Made by a program: the position numbers and the translations under genes. A stretch of DNA of 9,911 nucleotides from Pseudomonas sp. UBA4617 (GTDB lineage Bacteria; Pseudomonadota; Gammaproteobacteria; Pseudomonadales; Pseudomonadaceae), in the NCBI RefSeq assembly GCF_002386445.1, contig NZ_DGIR01000044.1, positions 1 to 9,911 on the forward strand. Reading direction: 5' to 3'. The notes under the pieces are model-generated. The model was not told the DNA's origin and did no database searches. It saw nothing but the letters and a program-made list of their open reading frames with translations. Below, piece by piece: positions 1 through 9,300 of this stretch. Position 1 is the stretch's first letter. Every line of letters begins with the position of its first letter.

Positions 1-207
1 CGGGTCCAGCGGCACGTAGGCCCCCCCGGCCTTGAGAATGCCCAGCAGGCCGATGACCATCTCCAGGCTGCGCTCCATGGCGATGCCGACCAGCACGTCA
101 GGGCCCACGCCTTGCTCGCGCAGGCGGCGCGCCAGCTGGTTGGCACGGCGGTTGAGCTGGGCATAGCTCAGGGTCTGCTCGCCGAACACCAGCGCCGGCG
201 CGTCCGG
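1..207 (-). repeat. A-domain N-terminal block, copy 1 of 3
   Basis: Encodes the segment from LSYAQLNRRANQL to AYVPLDP of the second A domain in the large synthetase. It aligns without gaps to 4564-4770 and 7903-8109 and is highly similar at the nucleotide level. It is module homology within the NRPS genes, not a mobile element. Confidence 0.8.
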
Positions 208-3200
208 GGTGGCGCGCACCTGGGCCTCGATCAGCTGGTGGATACTGCTATCACTCGGGAACAGTGCATCCGTGGCGTTCCAGTCCTGGAGCAGTTGGCG
301 CTGCTCATCGGGGCCCTGCATCGGCAGCTCGGCCAGTGCCCGGCCGGCATCTACCAGCATGGCACTGATGAGGTTGCCCAGGTGCTGCGCCACCTGCTCG
401 ACCGCCTGGCCAGACCACTGGCTGCGATTGTGGCTGTACTGGATCGACAAAGTTGCCCCCGGGCTCACCAACAGCGTCAACGGGTAGTTGGTCTGCTCGC
501 GATTGGCCACCTCGCCAAAGCGCAGGCCATCGGGCGCGCCCTGTTGCAGCGCTTCGGCCACCGGGTAGTTCTCGAACACCAGCAAGCTGTCGAACAATGC
601 GTCACCGCCCTGCCCGGCCCAGCGTTGCACGTCATACAATGGAGAATGCTCGAACTCGCGCGCCGCCAGGTTGCTCGCCTGAACCTGGGCCAGCCACTGC
701 GCGACGGTCTGTTCCGCACGTGGCGTGCCGACCACCGGCAAGGTGTTGATGAACAGGCCGATCTGCTCTTGCATCCCTGGCAGATCAGCCGGCCGCCCAG
801 CCACCGTAGCGCCGAAGCAGACACTGGGCTGGCCGCTATAGCGGTGCAGCAACAGCAGCCAGCAGGCCTGCAGCAAGGTATTGACCGTGACCCGATTAGC
901 CTTGGCGAAGGCCTCGATCTGCCGGGTTTGCTGGCGGTCGAAGCGCTGCTGGTACTCACCCTGCCCAGATGCCGAACCGCCCAGGCCAAGGCCAGGGATG
1001 CTTTGCGCCAGGCAGGTCGGTGCCTCCAGGTCTGCCAGTTGGCCCTTCCAGAATGTTTCAGCGGCGCCCGCATCCTGACGCTGCAACCAGGCGATGTAAT
1101 CGCGGTAATGCGTTGCCTGCACCGGTATCGGTTGCCCGGCATAACGCTGCAACACCTCCCCCAGCAAGCGCGAGGTACTCCAGCCATCCATCAGGATATG
1201 GTGGTTGGTATAGATCAGATGGTGGCGATGCCTGTCGGTACGCACCAGCACCAGGCGCAGCAATGGTGCCTGGGCCAGGTCGAAGCCGCGCTGACGCTCC
1301 TCATCAGCCAGTTGCTGCAACGCGGCCTCCAGTTGCTCGGTGTCGCGCCAGTCCAGTTCCGTGAACGGCGAGCCCACGCTGCGGTGCACGATCTGCACCG
1401 CTCGCTCCAGCTCTGCCTGCCACACGAAACCGGTGCGCAATATGTCGTGGGCCGCCAGTACATCCAGCCAGGCCTGCTTGAAACGCTGTGGGTCGAGGTG
1501 GTCGACATCGACCCGCATCTGGTTGATGTAGTTACCGCTGCCTTCTTCGTACAGGCTGTGGAACAACATGCCTTGCTGCATCGGCGACAACGGATAGACA
1601 TCGGCAATTTGCGCGGCAGCCACCGGCAGGTTGTCCAGTTGGGCCTGGGTCAGCCCGGCCAGCGGGAAGTCCGAAGGGGTTACCCCGCGCTCATGCGCCT
1701 GGCAGCAGTGCTCGATCAGTGATTTGAGCTCATCTGCGTAGGCATCGGCCAGACGCTGGACGGTGGACGGCTGGAAACGCTCGCTGCTGAAAGTCCAGTT
1801 CAGCTTCAGCTCTCCGGCAAAGACCTGGCCATTGATGGCCAGCTGGCTGCTCAACGGTGTAGCGTCATCATGGCTCTGGCCAGCGCTTTCCTGCGCCGGC
1901 GTCAACAGCCCTGTTGCCGCATCGAAACTGCTGTCGAACTGGCCCAGGTAGTTGAAGACGATCTCGCCTGCCGGTAGTCGGCCAAGCACCTGACGAGCCT
2001 CGCTTCCTCCAAGGTAACGCAATACGCCATAACCCATCCCTTTGTCGGGAACGGCGCGCAACTGTTCCTTGATGGTCTTGATCGAGCCCGCCCATTGCGC
2101 CTGTGGGCTGAGCTTGAGCGGGTACAGGCTGGTGAACCAGCCAACCGTGCGGGTCAGGTCAATGCCGTCGAACAAGTCTTCGCGGCCATGCCCCTCCAGG
2201 CGCACCAGCACCTCTGCGCGACCGGTCCAGCGCGCGATCACCCGTGCCAGCGCGGTCAACAGCAGGTCGTTGATCTGGGTGCGATAGGCCGCCGGCGCTT
2301 CATGCAACAGCTTGTGCGTCCAGTGTGCGTCCAGGCGCGTCGCGACCGAGGCCGCGCAACGCTGCAGATTGGCACCTTGCGGGTTGTCACAGGGCAAAGC
2401 ATCGTCAACGCCTTGCAGCTGCTCGTGCCAGTAAGCCAGTTCATGCTGCAGCGCGGGCGTTGTCGCATAGCTCTGCAACTGCTCTGCCCAGGCCTTGAAC
2501 GCGCTGGTCTTGGCGGGCAACACCGGGGTCTGGCCGGCGGCCAGGGCATGGTAAGCCTGCTGCAAGTCTTCGAGCAGCACCCGCCATGACACACCATCCA
2601 CCACCAGGTGGTGGATGACCAACAGCAACCGCTGGCTACCATCGGGCAGTTCGCCCAACACTGCCCGCAGCAGAGGCCCTTGCTCCAGGTTCAGGCTGCG
2701 CTGGGCTTGGTTGCCGACCTGCTCCAGTGCTTCGGTATGTTCAACCTGGCGACGCCACAACAGTTCATGCTGCGCGGTGCCGAACACTGCCTGCCAGGTA
2801 CCTTCGGCCTGGCTGAAGCGCAGGCGCAGGGCGTCGTGATGGTCGACCACGCAGCGCAACGCCGCCTGCAGGTGGTGTTCATCCAGCACCTCGCGGGTGT
2901 GTAGCATCAGCGACTGGTTCCAGTGATGCCGCTCGACGACGTCCGATGCGAAGAACCACTGCTGGATCGGAGTCAGCGGCATGCTGCCCTCGACCCGCCC
3001 CTGGTCGATTGCGGTGCCGGTTTCTCGCCGGGCGATCGCAGCCAGCCCCTGTACTGTCTGGTGCTGGAACAGCTCCTTGGGGGTGAAGCGGATACCCAGC
3101 TGGCGGGCACGGCTGACAACCTGCAACGACATGATCGAATCGCCGCCCAGTTCGAAGAAGTTGTCGGCAAGGCCGACTTGCTCCAGCTTCAGCACGTCGG

Positions 3201-6200
3201 CCCAGATGGCTGCGATCTGCTGCTCCAGTTCGGTTTGCGGCGCAATGTACTCACCCTGCAGCACGCTGGCGTCTGGTGCCGGCAAGGCCTTGCGGTCGAG
3301 CTTGCCGTTGCCGGTAAGGGGCAGCACTTCCAGGAACAGCAGATGCGCTGGCAGCATGTGCTCAGGCAGGCTGGCCTTCAGTTCGGTACGCAGGTTGTCA
3401 CGCAGTTGCGCCTGCTGTTCGATACTGTTCAGCACACCAGCATCGGCAGGCACCACATAGCCCACCAGTTGCTTGCCACTGGCGCCATCCAGCGCCAGCA
3501 GCGCAACCTGGCGCACGGCAGGCTGGGCGAGCAGGCGCGCTTCGATCTCGCCCAGCTCGATACGGAAACCGCGAATCTTCACCTGGTGGTCGATACGCCC
3601 GATGTATTCGATGACTCCGTCGGTACGGTAACGGGCCAGGTCGCCCGAGCGGTACAGGCGTCCACCGTGGTCATCGAAAGGGTTGGGTACGAAGCGCTCG
3701 GCAGTCAAGCCGGGGCGGCCGTGATAACCCCGCGCCAGGCCCGCCTGGCCAATCAGCATTTCCCCCGTGCAACCCGGCAGGATCGGGTTCAGGTTTGCGT
3801 CGAGCAAGTACCATGACAGGTCGGGGATGACCTCGCCGATCGGGCTGCTGGCGCCGTTGTGCAAGTCTTCCAGGGTGATCGGCCGGTACGTCACGTGTAC
3901 GGTGGTTTCAGTGATGCCATACATGTTGACCAGGCGCGGCGGGTGGTCGCCAAACACGTCCATCCAGGGTTTCAGGCTGCTGACCTCCAGGGCCTCGCCA
4001 CCAAACAGCACATGCCGCAGGGCCAGTTGCTGCCCCGCCTTCGCCGCCTCGCAGGCAACCGCAACAAGCGGCTTGAACGCCGAAGGAGTCTGGTTGAGCA
4101 CGGTAACCTGCTCGCGTACCAGCAAGGCGTGGAAGTCTTCGCTGGAACGCGCCACGTCCGTGGGCACGATGACCGCCTTGCCGCCATGCAGCAGCGCGCC
4201 GTACAGCTCCCATACCGAAAAGTCGAAGGCATAGGAGTGAAACACCGTCCATACGTCACTGGCATCGAAATGGAACCAGTGCCGGGTGGCAGCAAACAGG
4301 CGCACCACGTTCCGATGCGGCAGCAGCGTACCTTTGGGCTTACCGGTGGAGCCCGAGGTGTAGATCACATAAGCCAGGTTGTCCGCATTCACCCGGCAGG
4401 CAGGGTTTACCTCGCTGTAGCCGCCGAGGCCGGTATCGCCGTCCAGCTCCAGCACATGCACGCCAGCCGGTATTGGCAGGGTGTCACGCAGGTGCTGCTG
4501 GGTCAGCAACAGGCGGATACCGCTGTCCTCGAACAGATAGGCGAGGCGGTCCTGTGGATACGCCGGGTCCAGCGGTACGTAGGCAGCACCTGCCTTGAGT
4601 ATGCCGAGCAGGCCGACAACCATCTCCAGGCTGCGCTCGACGGCCAGGCCCACCAGTACATCCGGCCCTGCGCCCAGCTCCAGCAGCCTGTGCGCCAGCT
4701 GGTTGGCCCGGCGGTTGAGTTCGGCGTAGCTCAGGGTCTGCTCGCGGCAGACCAATGCTGTCGCATCCGGTGCAGCTTCAACCTGGGCCTCGATCAGTCG
4801 ATGAAGCGGCTGTTCGGCGGGGAACTGCATCGATGACGGGTTCCAGGCCTGTACGGTCTGGTCCTGTTGCGCCTGGCTGACCAGCGGCAGGTCGGCCACG
4901 CGCTGACCGGGCTGGTGCACGATCGCCTCAAGCAGGTTCACCCAGTGCCGTGCCATCCGTTCGATGGTTGCGGCATCGAACAGGTCGGTCGCGTAGCTCA
5001 GGGCGGCGCCGAGGCTATGCTCGTATTCGAAGGTATCCAGGGTCAGGTCGAACCTGGCCGTGTCGTGGGCCCAGGTCAGCCCCTCCACCTGTAGCCCTGG
5101 CACGCTGCGCTGTCTGCCCTTGGCCTGCACCTGGTGGTTGTACAGCACCTGGAACAATGGGCTGTGGCTCAGGCTGCGCTCGGGCTGAAGGGCCTCCACC
5201 AGCTGCTCGAACGGCAAGTCCTGATGGCTCTGCGCTCCCAGCACTCGCTGTTTGACCTGCTGGAGCAGGTCGCTGAAGGTCAGTTGCAGGTCGAACTCGG
5301 CGCGCAATACCTGGGTGTTGACGAAAAAGCCGATCAGCCGTTCGGTTTCCACCCGGTTACGGTTGGCCACCGGTACCCCGACGCGGATATCCGCCTGCCC
5401 CGAATAGCGGTGCAGCAAAGCCTGGAAACTGGCCAGCAACACCATGAACAGCGTCGCCCCCTGACGCTGGGCCAGCTGCCTGAGCGAATGCACCAGGGCT
5501 TCCGGCAGGCGAACCTCATGCCGGGCGCCTCGGTGGCTACTGGACGCAGCACGCGGACGATCGGTGGGTAGCTCCAGTACTGGCTGATCATCGCCAAGCT
5601 GGGCCTTCCAGTACGCCAGCTGCCGCTCCTGCTCACCCGCTTCCATCCACTGACGCTGCCAGATCGCGTAGTCGGCGTACTGGATCGGCAGCGCCGGCAG
5701 CTGCGGCGCCTGGCCTTGGCTATAACCGGCATACAGCTGCATCAGCTCATCGATCATCAGCGGCATCGACCAGCCATCGGAGACGATGTGATGCAGCGTC
5801 AGCACCAGCACATGCTCGTCCTGCCCAAGGCGCAGCAAGCTGACCCGCAGCAGTGGCCCGTGCTGCAGGTCGAACGGGCGGCGTGCCTCGGCCTCCACGA
5901 GCTCGCGCACACGGTGTTCATCGGCGCCGGCCAGCGTCTGGATCGCCAACGCCACGCTGTGCTCGGGGTGAATGACCTGGACAGCGCCCTGCCCTTCATC
6001 GCTGAAGGTGGTGCGCAAGATTTCGTGGCGAACCACCAGCGCGTCGAAGCTGCGTTGCAATGCCTCGACATCCAGGGGGCCTTGCAGGCGCAAGGCCGCC
6101 GGGATGTTGTACAGCGGCGCGGCAGGCTCGAGTTGCCAGAGAAACCACTGCCGCTGCTGGGCATAGGAAAGGGGGACAGGGGTTGCAGGCTCGCGCCTGA

Positions 6201-6309
6201 AGATCGGGGTGAGCCCATACAGGTTCACCCCCTGCTGCTTGAGCAAGGCTGCCAGGGCCTGGCGCTCTTTGGTGGACAGTAGCTTTACAGACTCAAGCAG
6301 CTCTTGCAC
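1..6309 (-). CDS. Multimodular NRPS C-A(Thr)-T-E-C-A, partial, predicted to add D-allo-Thr
   Basis: The frame is open from GTG 6309 to the left edge (2103 codons, no stop). A helical leader (about 1-40, LLESVKLLSTKERQALAALL) resembles N-termini of pseudomonad pyoverdine synthetases. C1 has HHIVSDG at 173-179. A1 has YVIYTSGSTGKPKG at 647-660 and pocket residues D696, F697, W700, N739, L768, G770, M796, V804, H805 and K1003, which match the established Thr code (DFWNIGMVHK) except Leu for Ile. The T domain carries LGGDS (Ser1058), the form usual before E domains. The E domain (about 1108-1540) has HHLVVDG 1233-1239, EGHGRE from Glu1372, TVGWF from 1388 and FNYLGQFD 1452-1459, so all expected catalytic motifs are present. 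C2 (about 1560-2000) has YPLSPMQQGMLFHS and HHILMDG 1703-1709, the type taking a D-residue donor. A2 starts near 2045 and is cut at AYVPLDP, before its pocket. The epimerised product of L-Thr is D-allo-Thr, a known pyoverdine constituent. The rest of module 2 and any further modules lie off the left edge. Confidence 0.93.
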   Translation of the reverse strand, partial: MQELLESVKLLSTKERQALAALLKQQGVNLYGLTPIFRREPATPVPLSYAQQRQWFLWQLEPAAPLYNIPAALRLQGPLDVEALQRSFDALVVRHEILRTTFSDEGQGAVQVIHPEHSVALAIQTLAGADEHRVRELVEAEARRPFDLQHGPLLRVSLLRLGQDEHVLVLTLHHIVSDGWSMPLMIDELMQLYAGYSQGQAPQLPALPIQYADYAIWQRQWMEAGEQERQLAYWKAQLGDDQPVLELPTDRPRAASSSHRGARHEVRLPEALVHSLRQLAQRQGATLFMVLLASFQALLHRYSGQADIRVGVPVANRNRVETERLIGFFVNTQVLRAEFDLQLTFSDLLQQVKQRVLGAQSHQDLPFEQLVEALQPERSLSHSPLFQVLYNHQVQAKGRQRSVPGLQVEGLTWAHDTARFDLTLDTFEYEHSLGAALSYATDLFDAATIERMARHWVNLLEAIVHQPGQRVADLPLVSQAQQDQTVQAWNPSSMQFPAEQPLHRLIEAQVEAAPDATALVCREQTLSYAELNRRANQLAHRLLELGAGPDVLVGLAVERSLEMVVGLLGILKAGAAYVPLDPAYPQDRLAYLFEDSGIRLLLTQQHLRDTLPIPAGVHVLELDGDTGLGGYSEVNPACRVNADNLAYVIYTSGSTGKPKGTLLPHRNVVRLFAATRHWFHFDASDVWTVFHSYAFDFSVWELYGALLHGGKAVIVPTDVARSSEDFHALLVREQVTVLNQTPSAFKPLVAVACEAAKAGQQLALRHVLFGGEALEVSSLKPWMDVFGDHPPRLVNMYGITETTVHVTYRPITLEDLHNGASSPIGEVIPDLSWYLLDANLNPILPGCTGEMLIGQAGLARGYHGRPGLTAERFVPNPFDDHGGRLYRSGDLARYRTDGVIEYIGRIDHQVKIRGFRIELGEIEARLLAQPAVRQVALLALDGASGKQLVGYVVPADAGVLNSIEQQAQLRDNLRTELKASLPEHMLPAHLLFLEVLPLTGNGKLDRKALPAPDASVLQGEYIAPQTELEQQIAAIWADVLKLEQVGLADNFFELGGDSIMSLQVVSRARQLGIRFTPKELFQHQTVQGLAAIARRETGTAIDQGRVEGSMPLTPIQQWFFASDVVERHHWNQSLMLHTREVLDEHHLQAALRCVVDHHDALRLRFSQAEGTWQAVFGTAQHELLWRRQVEHTEALEQVGNQAQRSLNLEQGPLLRAVLGELPDGSQRLLLVIHHLVVDGVSWRVLLEDLQQAYHALAAGQTPVLPAKTSAFKAWAEQLQSYATTPALQHELAYWHEQLQGVDDALPCDNPQGANLQRCAASVATRLDAHWTHKLLHEAPAAYRTQINDLLLTALARVIARWTGRAEVLVRLEGHGREDLFDGIDLTRTVGWFTSLYPLKLSPQAQWAGSIKTIKEQLRAVPDKGMGYGVLRYLGGSEARQVLGRLPAGEIVFNYLGQFDSSFDAATGLLTPAQESAGQSHDDATPLSSQLAINGQVFAGELKLNWTFSSERFQPSTVQRLADAYADELKSLIEHCCQAHERGVTPSDFPLAGLTQAQLDNLPVAAAQIADVYPLSPMQQGMLFHSLYEEGSGNYINQMRVDVDHLDPQRFKQAWLDVLAAHDILRTGFVWQAELERAVQIVHRSVGSPFTELDWRDTEQLEAALQQLADEERQRGFDLAQAPLLRLVLVRTDRHRHHLIYTNHHILMDGWSTSRLLGEVLQRYAGQPIPVQATHYRDYIAWLQRQDAGAAETFWKGQLADLEAPTCLAQSIPGLGLGGSASGQGEYQQRFDRQQTRQIEAFAKANRVTVNTLLQACWLLLLHRYSGQPSVCFGATVAGRPADLPGMQEQIGLFINTLPVVGTPRAEQTVAQWLAQVQASNLAAREFEHSPLYDVQRWAGQGGDALFDSLLVFENYPVAEALQQGAPDGLRFGEVANREQTNYPLTLLVSPGATLSIQYSHNRSQWSGQAVEQVAQHLGNLISAMLVDAGRALAELPMQGPDEQRQLLQDWNATDALFPSDSSIHQLIEAQVRATPDAPALVFGEQTLSYAQLNRRANQLARRLREQGVGPDVLVGIAMERSLEMVIGLLGILKAGGAYVPLDP
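4564..4770 (-). repeat. A-domain N-terminal block, copy 2 of 3
   Basis: Encodes the corresponding segment (LSYAELNRRANQL to AYVPLDP) of the Thr-type A domain. It aligns without gaps to the blocks at 1-207 and 7903-8109, and by eye is the most diverged of the three around 4655-4700. Confidence 0.8.
5131..5460 (-). repeat. C-domain core block, copy in the Thr module
   Basis: Encodes the C-terminal half of C1 of the large synthetase, including HRYSGQADIRVGVPVANRNR and QDLPFEQLVEALQPERS. It aligns gap-free to 8470-8799 at a constant offset of 3339 nt, with near-identical protein sequence over most of its length. Confidence 0.8.
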
Positions 6310-6318
6310 AGTGAAAAT

Positions 6319-6323
6319 CTCCT
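6319..6323 (-). promoter_or_regulatory. Ribosome binding site for the Thr-module NRPS
   Basis: AGGAG lies 9 nt upstream of the GTG at 6309 and overlaps the TAG stop of the preceding gene (6324-6322). It decides the GTG start: the next in-frame upstream triplets are ACT, TTC, ATT and GAG, then the stop. The overlap of binding site and stop suggests translational coupling of the two synthetases. Confidence 0.8.
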
Positions 6324-9300
6324 AAGAAACCAGCTTTTCAATTTCCTCCGTAGTTAGACGTTTCAGGGCCTCCAGGGATTTAGCCAGCTGATTCTGAACA
6401 GGGTCCGCCTGTGGCGTGAGCTGCTCAAGCTGCGTGCAGTAGCCGCCCAGATCAGGGGTTTCGAACAGCGCTTTCAGGCTGACCGCCAAGCCCAGCTGCT
6501 CCTGCACGCGGCTGGTCACCTGGGTGGCGATCAGGGAGTGACCACCCAGCAGGAAGAAGTTGTCGCCCAGGCCAACCCGGTCAACTTTCAGCACATTCGC
6601 CCAGATCGCGGCCACCTGCTGCTGCAAGGGCGTGCGCGGTGGCACGTGGGCCTCCTCCGCCAGGGCAAGGTCCGGGCGCGGCAACGCCTTGCGGTCCAGC
6701 TTGCCATTCGGCGTCAGTGGCAGCTTGCTCAGCAGCACCAGGTAAGAAGGCACCATGTACTCCGGCAGTTGCCTGCGCAACGCACTGCGCAGTTGGTCGC
6801 GCAGGGCTGCCTGCGCAGCGGCATCGGCCATCACCCCAGGCTCGTCAGGGACTGCATACGCCACCAGGTGCTGGCCACCGGGACCATCAACGGCCATGAC
6901 CACGGCTTCGCGCACCGCCTGCTGTTGCAGGCGCACCTCGATCTCGCCCAGTTCGATACGGAAGCCGCGAACCTTCACCTGGTGGTCTACCCGGCCGACA
7001 TACTCCAGCACCCCGTCCGGCCGGTAGCGGGCCAGGTCACCGGTCCGGTAGATGCGCCCGCCGTGGGCATCGAAGGGGTTGGGGATGAAGCGCTCGGCGC
7101 TGAGACCCGGGCGCTTCAGGTAACCGCGGGCCAAGCCGGCACCGGCCAGGTACAACTCACCGACGGCCCCTACCGGCACCGGTTGCAGGGCACCGCTGAG
7201 CACGTAGGCAGCACTGTTGTGCAAAGGTCGGCCGATGTTCGCCTTGCCACCGGCCAACCTCAGCGTGCAGGTGGAATAGGTGGTGTCCTCGGACGGGCCA
7301 TACAGGTCGTACACCGCGCGCACGTGCGCCAGGCGGTAGAGGTCATCGACAAGCGCCTGCTTCAGCGCTTCGCCGCACAGGTTGATGGTGTTGACCGACG
7401 CTGGAATATTGCCGGTTTCGCTCAGCTGCCTGATTGCCGATGGCACGGTGTTCACCAGCCGCACCCGGTCCTTCGCCGCCAGGTTCGGCAGCTCGAGGGC
7501 ATTGGCGGCCAACACTGCATAACCACCCGCCGACAGGGTGACGAACAGCTCCCACACCGACAGGTCGAAGCAGATCGACGTGGAGAACAGCACGCCACAC
7601 AGGTCTGCCTGGTCGTATACCGATAACGACCAGCCGACCAGTGCCGCCGCACTGCGGTGCTCGATCTGCACGCCCTTGGGTTTGCCCGTCGAGCCTGATG
7701 TGTAGATGCAGTAGATGAGGTTGCGCGGGCTGCTCATGCAGGCCAGGTCGGTATCCGGGTAGGCGTCCAGCGGCAACTGGTCCAGCAGCAGCGTGCGCGA
7801 GCGGAACTGCTCCGGAATTCGCTCACTCAGGCTGGTCTGCGACAGCACCAGGATCGCCTGGCTGTCCTCGAGCATGTACTCCAGGCGGTCCTGCGGATAT
7901 TCCGGGTCCAGTGGCACATAGGCGCCACCCGCCTTGAGGATGGCCAGCAGGCCGACGACCATCTCCAGGTTGCGCTGCATGGCAATGCCCACCAGCACGT
8001 CCGGGCCCACACCCTGCTCGCGAAGCCTGTGCGCCAGCTGGTTGGCCCGGCAGTTGAGCTCGGCATAGCTCAGCGTCTGCTCGCCGAAGATCAGTGCCGA
8101 GGCATCCGGGGTTCGCGCTACCTGCGCCTCGAACAGCTGGTGAATGCAGCTGGCATCCGGGTAGCTGGCCTGAGTCGCGTTCCATCCTGCGATGATCTGC
8201 TGGTGCTCGCTGTCGTCCAGCAAGGCAAGTTCCGCAATTCGCTGGTTGGGTTGCTCGACGACGGCGTGCAGCAGGTTCTGCCAGTGTCGGGCCAGCGTGC
8301 GGGCAGTCGCAGCATCGAACAGGTCGGTGGCGTAAACCAGCGCAGCACCGATACCGGTCTCGTGCTCGAAGGTTTCCAAGGTCAGGTCGAACTTGGCGGT
8401 GTGGTTGTCCCACGCCACGGCGCTCACCTCCAGCCCCGGCAGCGTGTGGTGCTCGCCCCTGGCCTGGGTCTGATGGTTGTACATCACCTGGAACAATGGG
8501 CTGTGATTCAGGCTGCGCTCCGGCTGCAGGGCTTCTACCAATTGTTCGAAGGGCAGGTCCTGATGGGCCTGGGCCTCGACCACCCGCTGGCGGACCTGGC
8601 CGAGGAAGTCGTCAAAGGTCAGCTGCAGATCGAACTCGGCCCGCAGTACCTGGGTATTGACGAACAGCCCGACCAGGCGCTCGGTTTCCACGCGATTGCG
8701 GTTGGCCACCGGCACACCGACGCGGATATCTGCCTGCCCTGAATAGCGGTGCAGCAGAACCTGGAAGCTGGCCAGCAGCAGCATGAACAGCGTCACCCCT
8801 CGTTGCTGGGCGAAGCGCTTGAGCGCACGCGCCTGGTCTGCCGGCAGGTCGATGGCCAGGCGTGCCCCCCTGAGGCTGCTGACCGTTGGCCGCGGGCGGT
8901 CCAGCGGCATCTCCAGCAGCGGATCCTCGCCGCCCAGCTGGCGGGTCCAGTAGGCCAGCTGGCGCGCCTGCTCCCCGGCTTCCATCCAGCTCCGCTGCCA
9001 GATGGCGTAGTCGGCGTATTGAATGGGTAGCGTGGGCAGCTGTGCCTCGCGGCCCTGGCTGCAGGCTTCATAGAGGCGCACCAGCTCTTCCACCATCAAT
9101 GGCATGGACCAGCCGTCGGCGATGATGTGGTGGACGGTCAGCACCAGCACGTGCTCGTGCGCATCGAGCGCCAGCAGCCTGACCCTCAGCAGTGGCCCAT
9201 GCTCCAGGTCGAAGCCTTGGCGCGCCTCTCGCTCCACCTGCTCGCGCAAGGCCTCCTCGCCCGGTGTAACCAGCGTTTCAGGGGTCACCGGCAACACCAG

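Noticed and set aside
112..1722. Plus-strand open frame of 536 codons
   Set aside because: It lies wholly antisense to the C2/E region of the large NRPS, whose domains are intact. Its sequence is Gln-, Leu- and Arg-rich with no recognisable domain, typical of the antisense frame of GC-rich genes.
1740..3000. The region after the Thr-module carrier as an ordinary C domain or dual C/E domain
   Set aside because: The motifs HHLVVDGVSW, EGHGRE, TVGWF and FNYLGQFD are those of a dedicated epimerization domain, and a separate complete C domain follows it.
2923..4836. Plus-strand open frames of 297 and 325 codons (2923-3816, 3859-4836)
   Set aside because: They are antisense to the Thr-module A, T and E regions. 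They share the same low-complexity composition as the other antisense frames and show no family match I recognise.
6310..6321. A terminator or promoter between the two large genes
   Set aside because: The gap is 12 nt and contains only the end of the ribosome binding site and its spacer; there is no room for either element.
6538..7626. Plus-strand open frame of 362 codons
   Set aside because: It is antisense to the A and T domains of the Ala-module synthetase. Similar peptides recur antisense to the other A domain, showing that it merely mirrors the repeated coding sequence.
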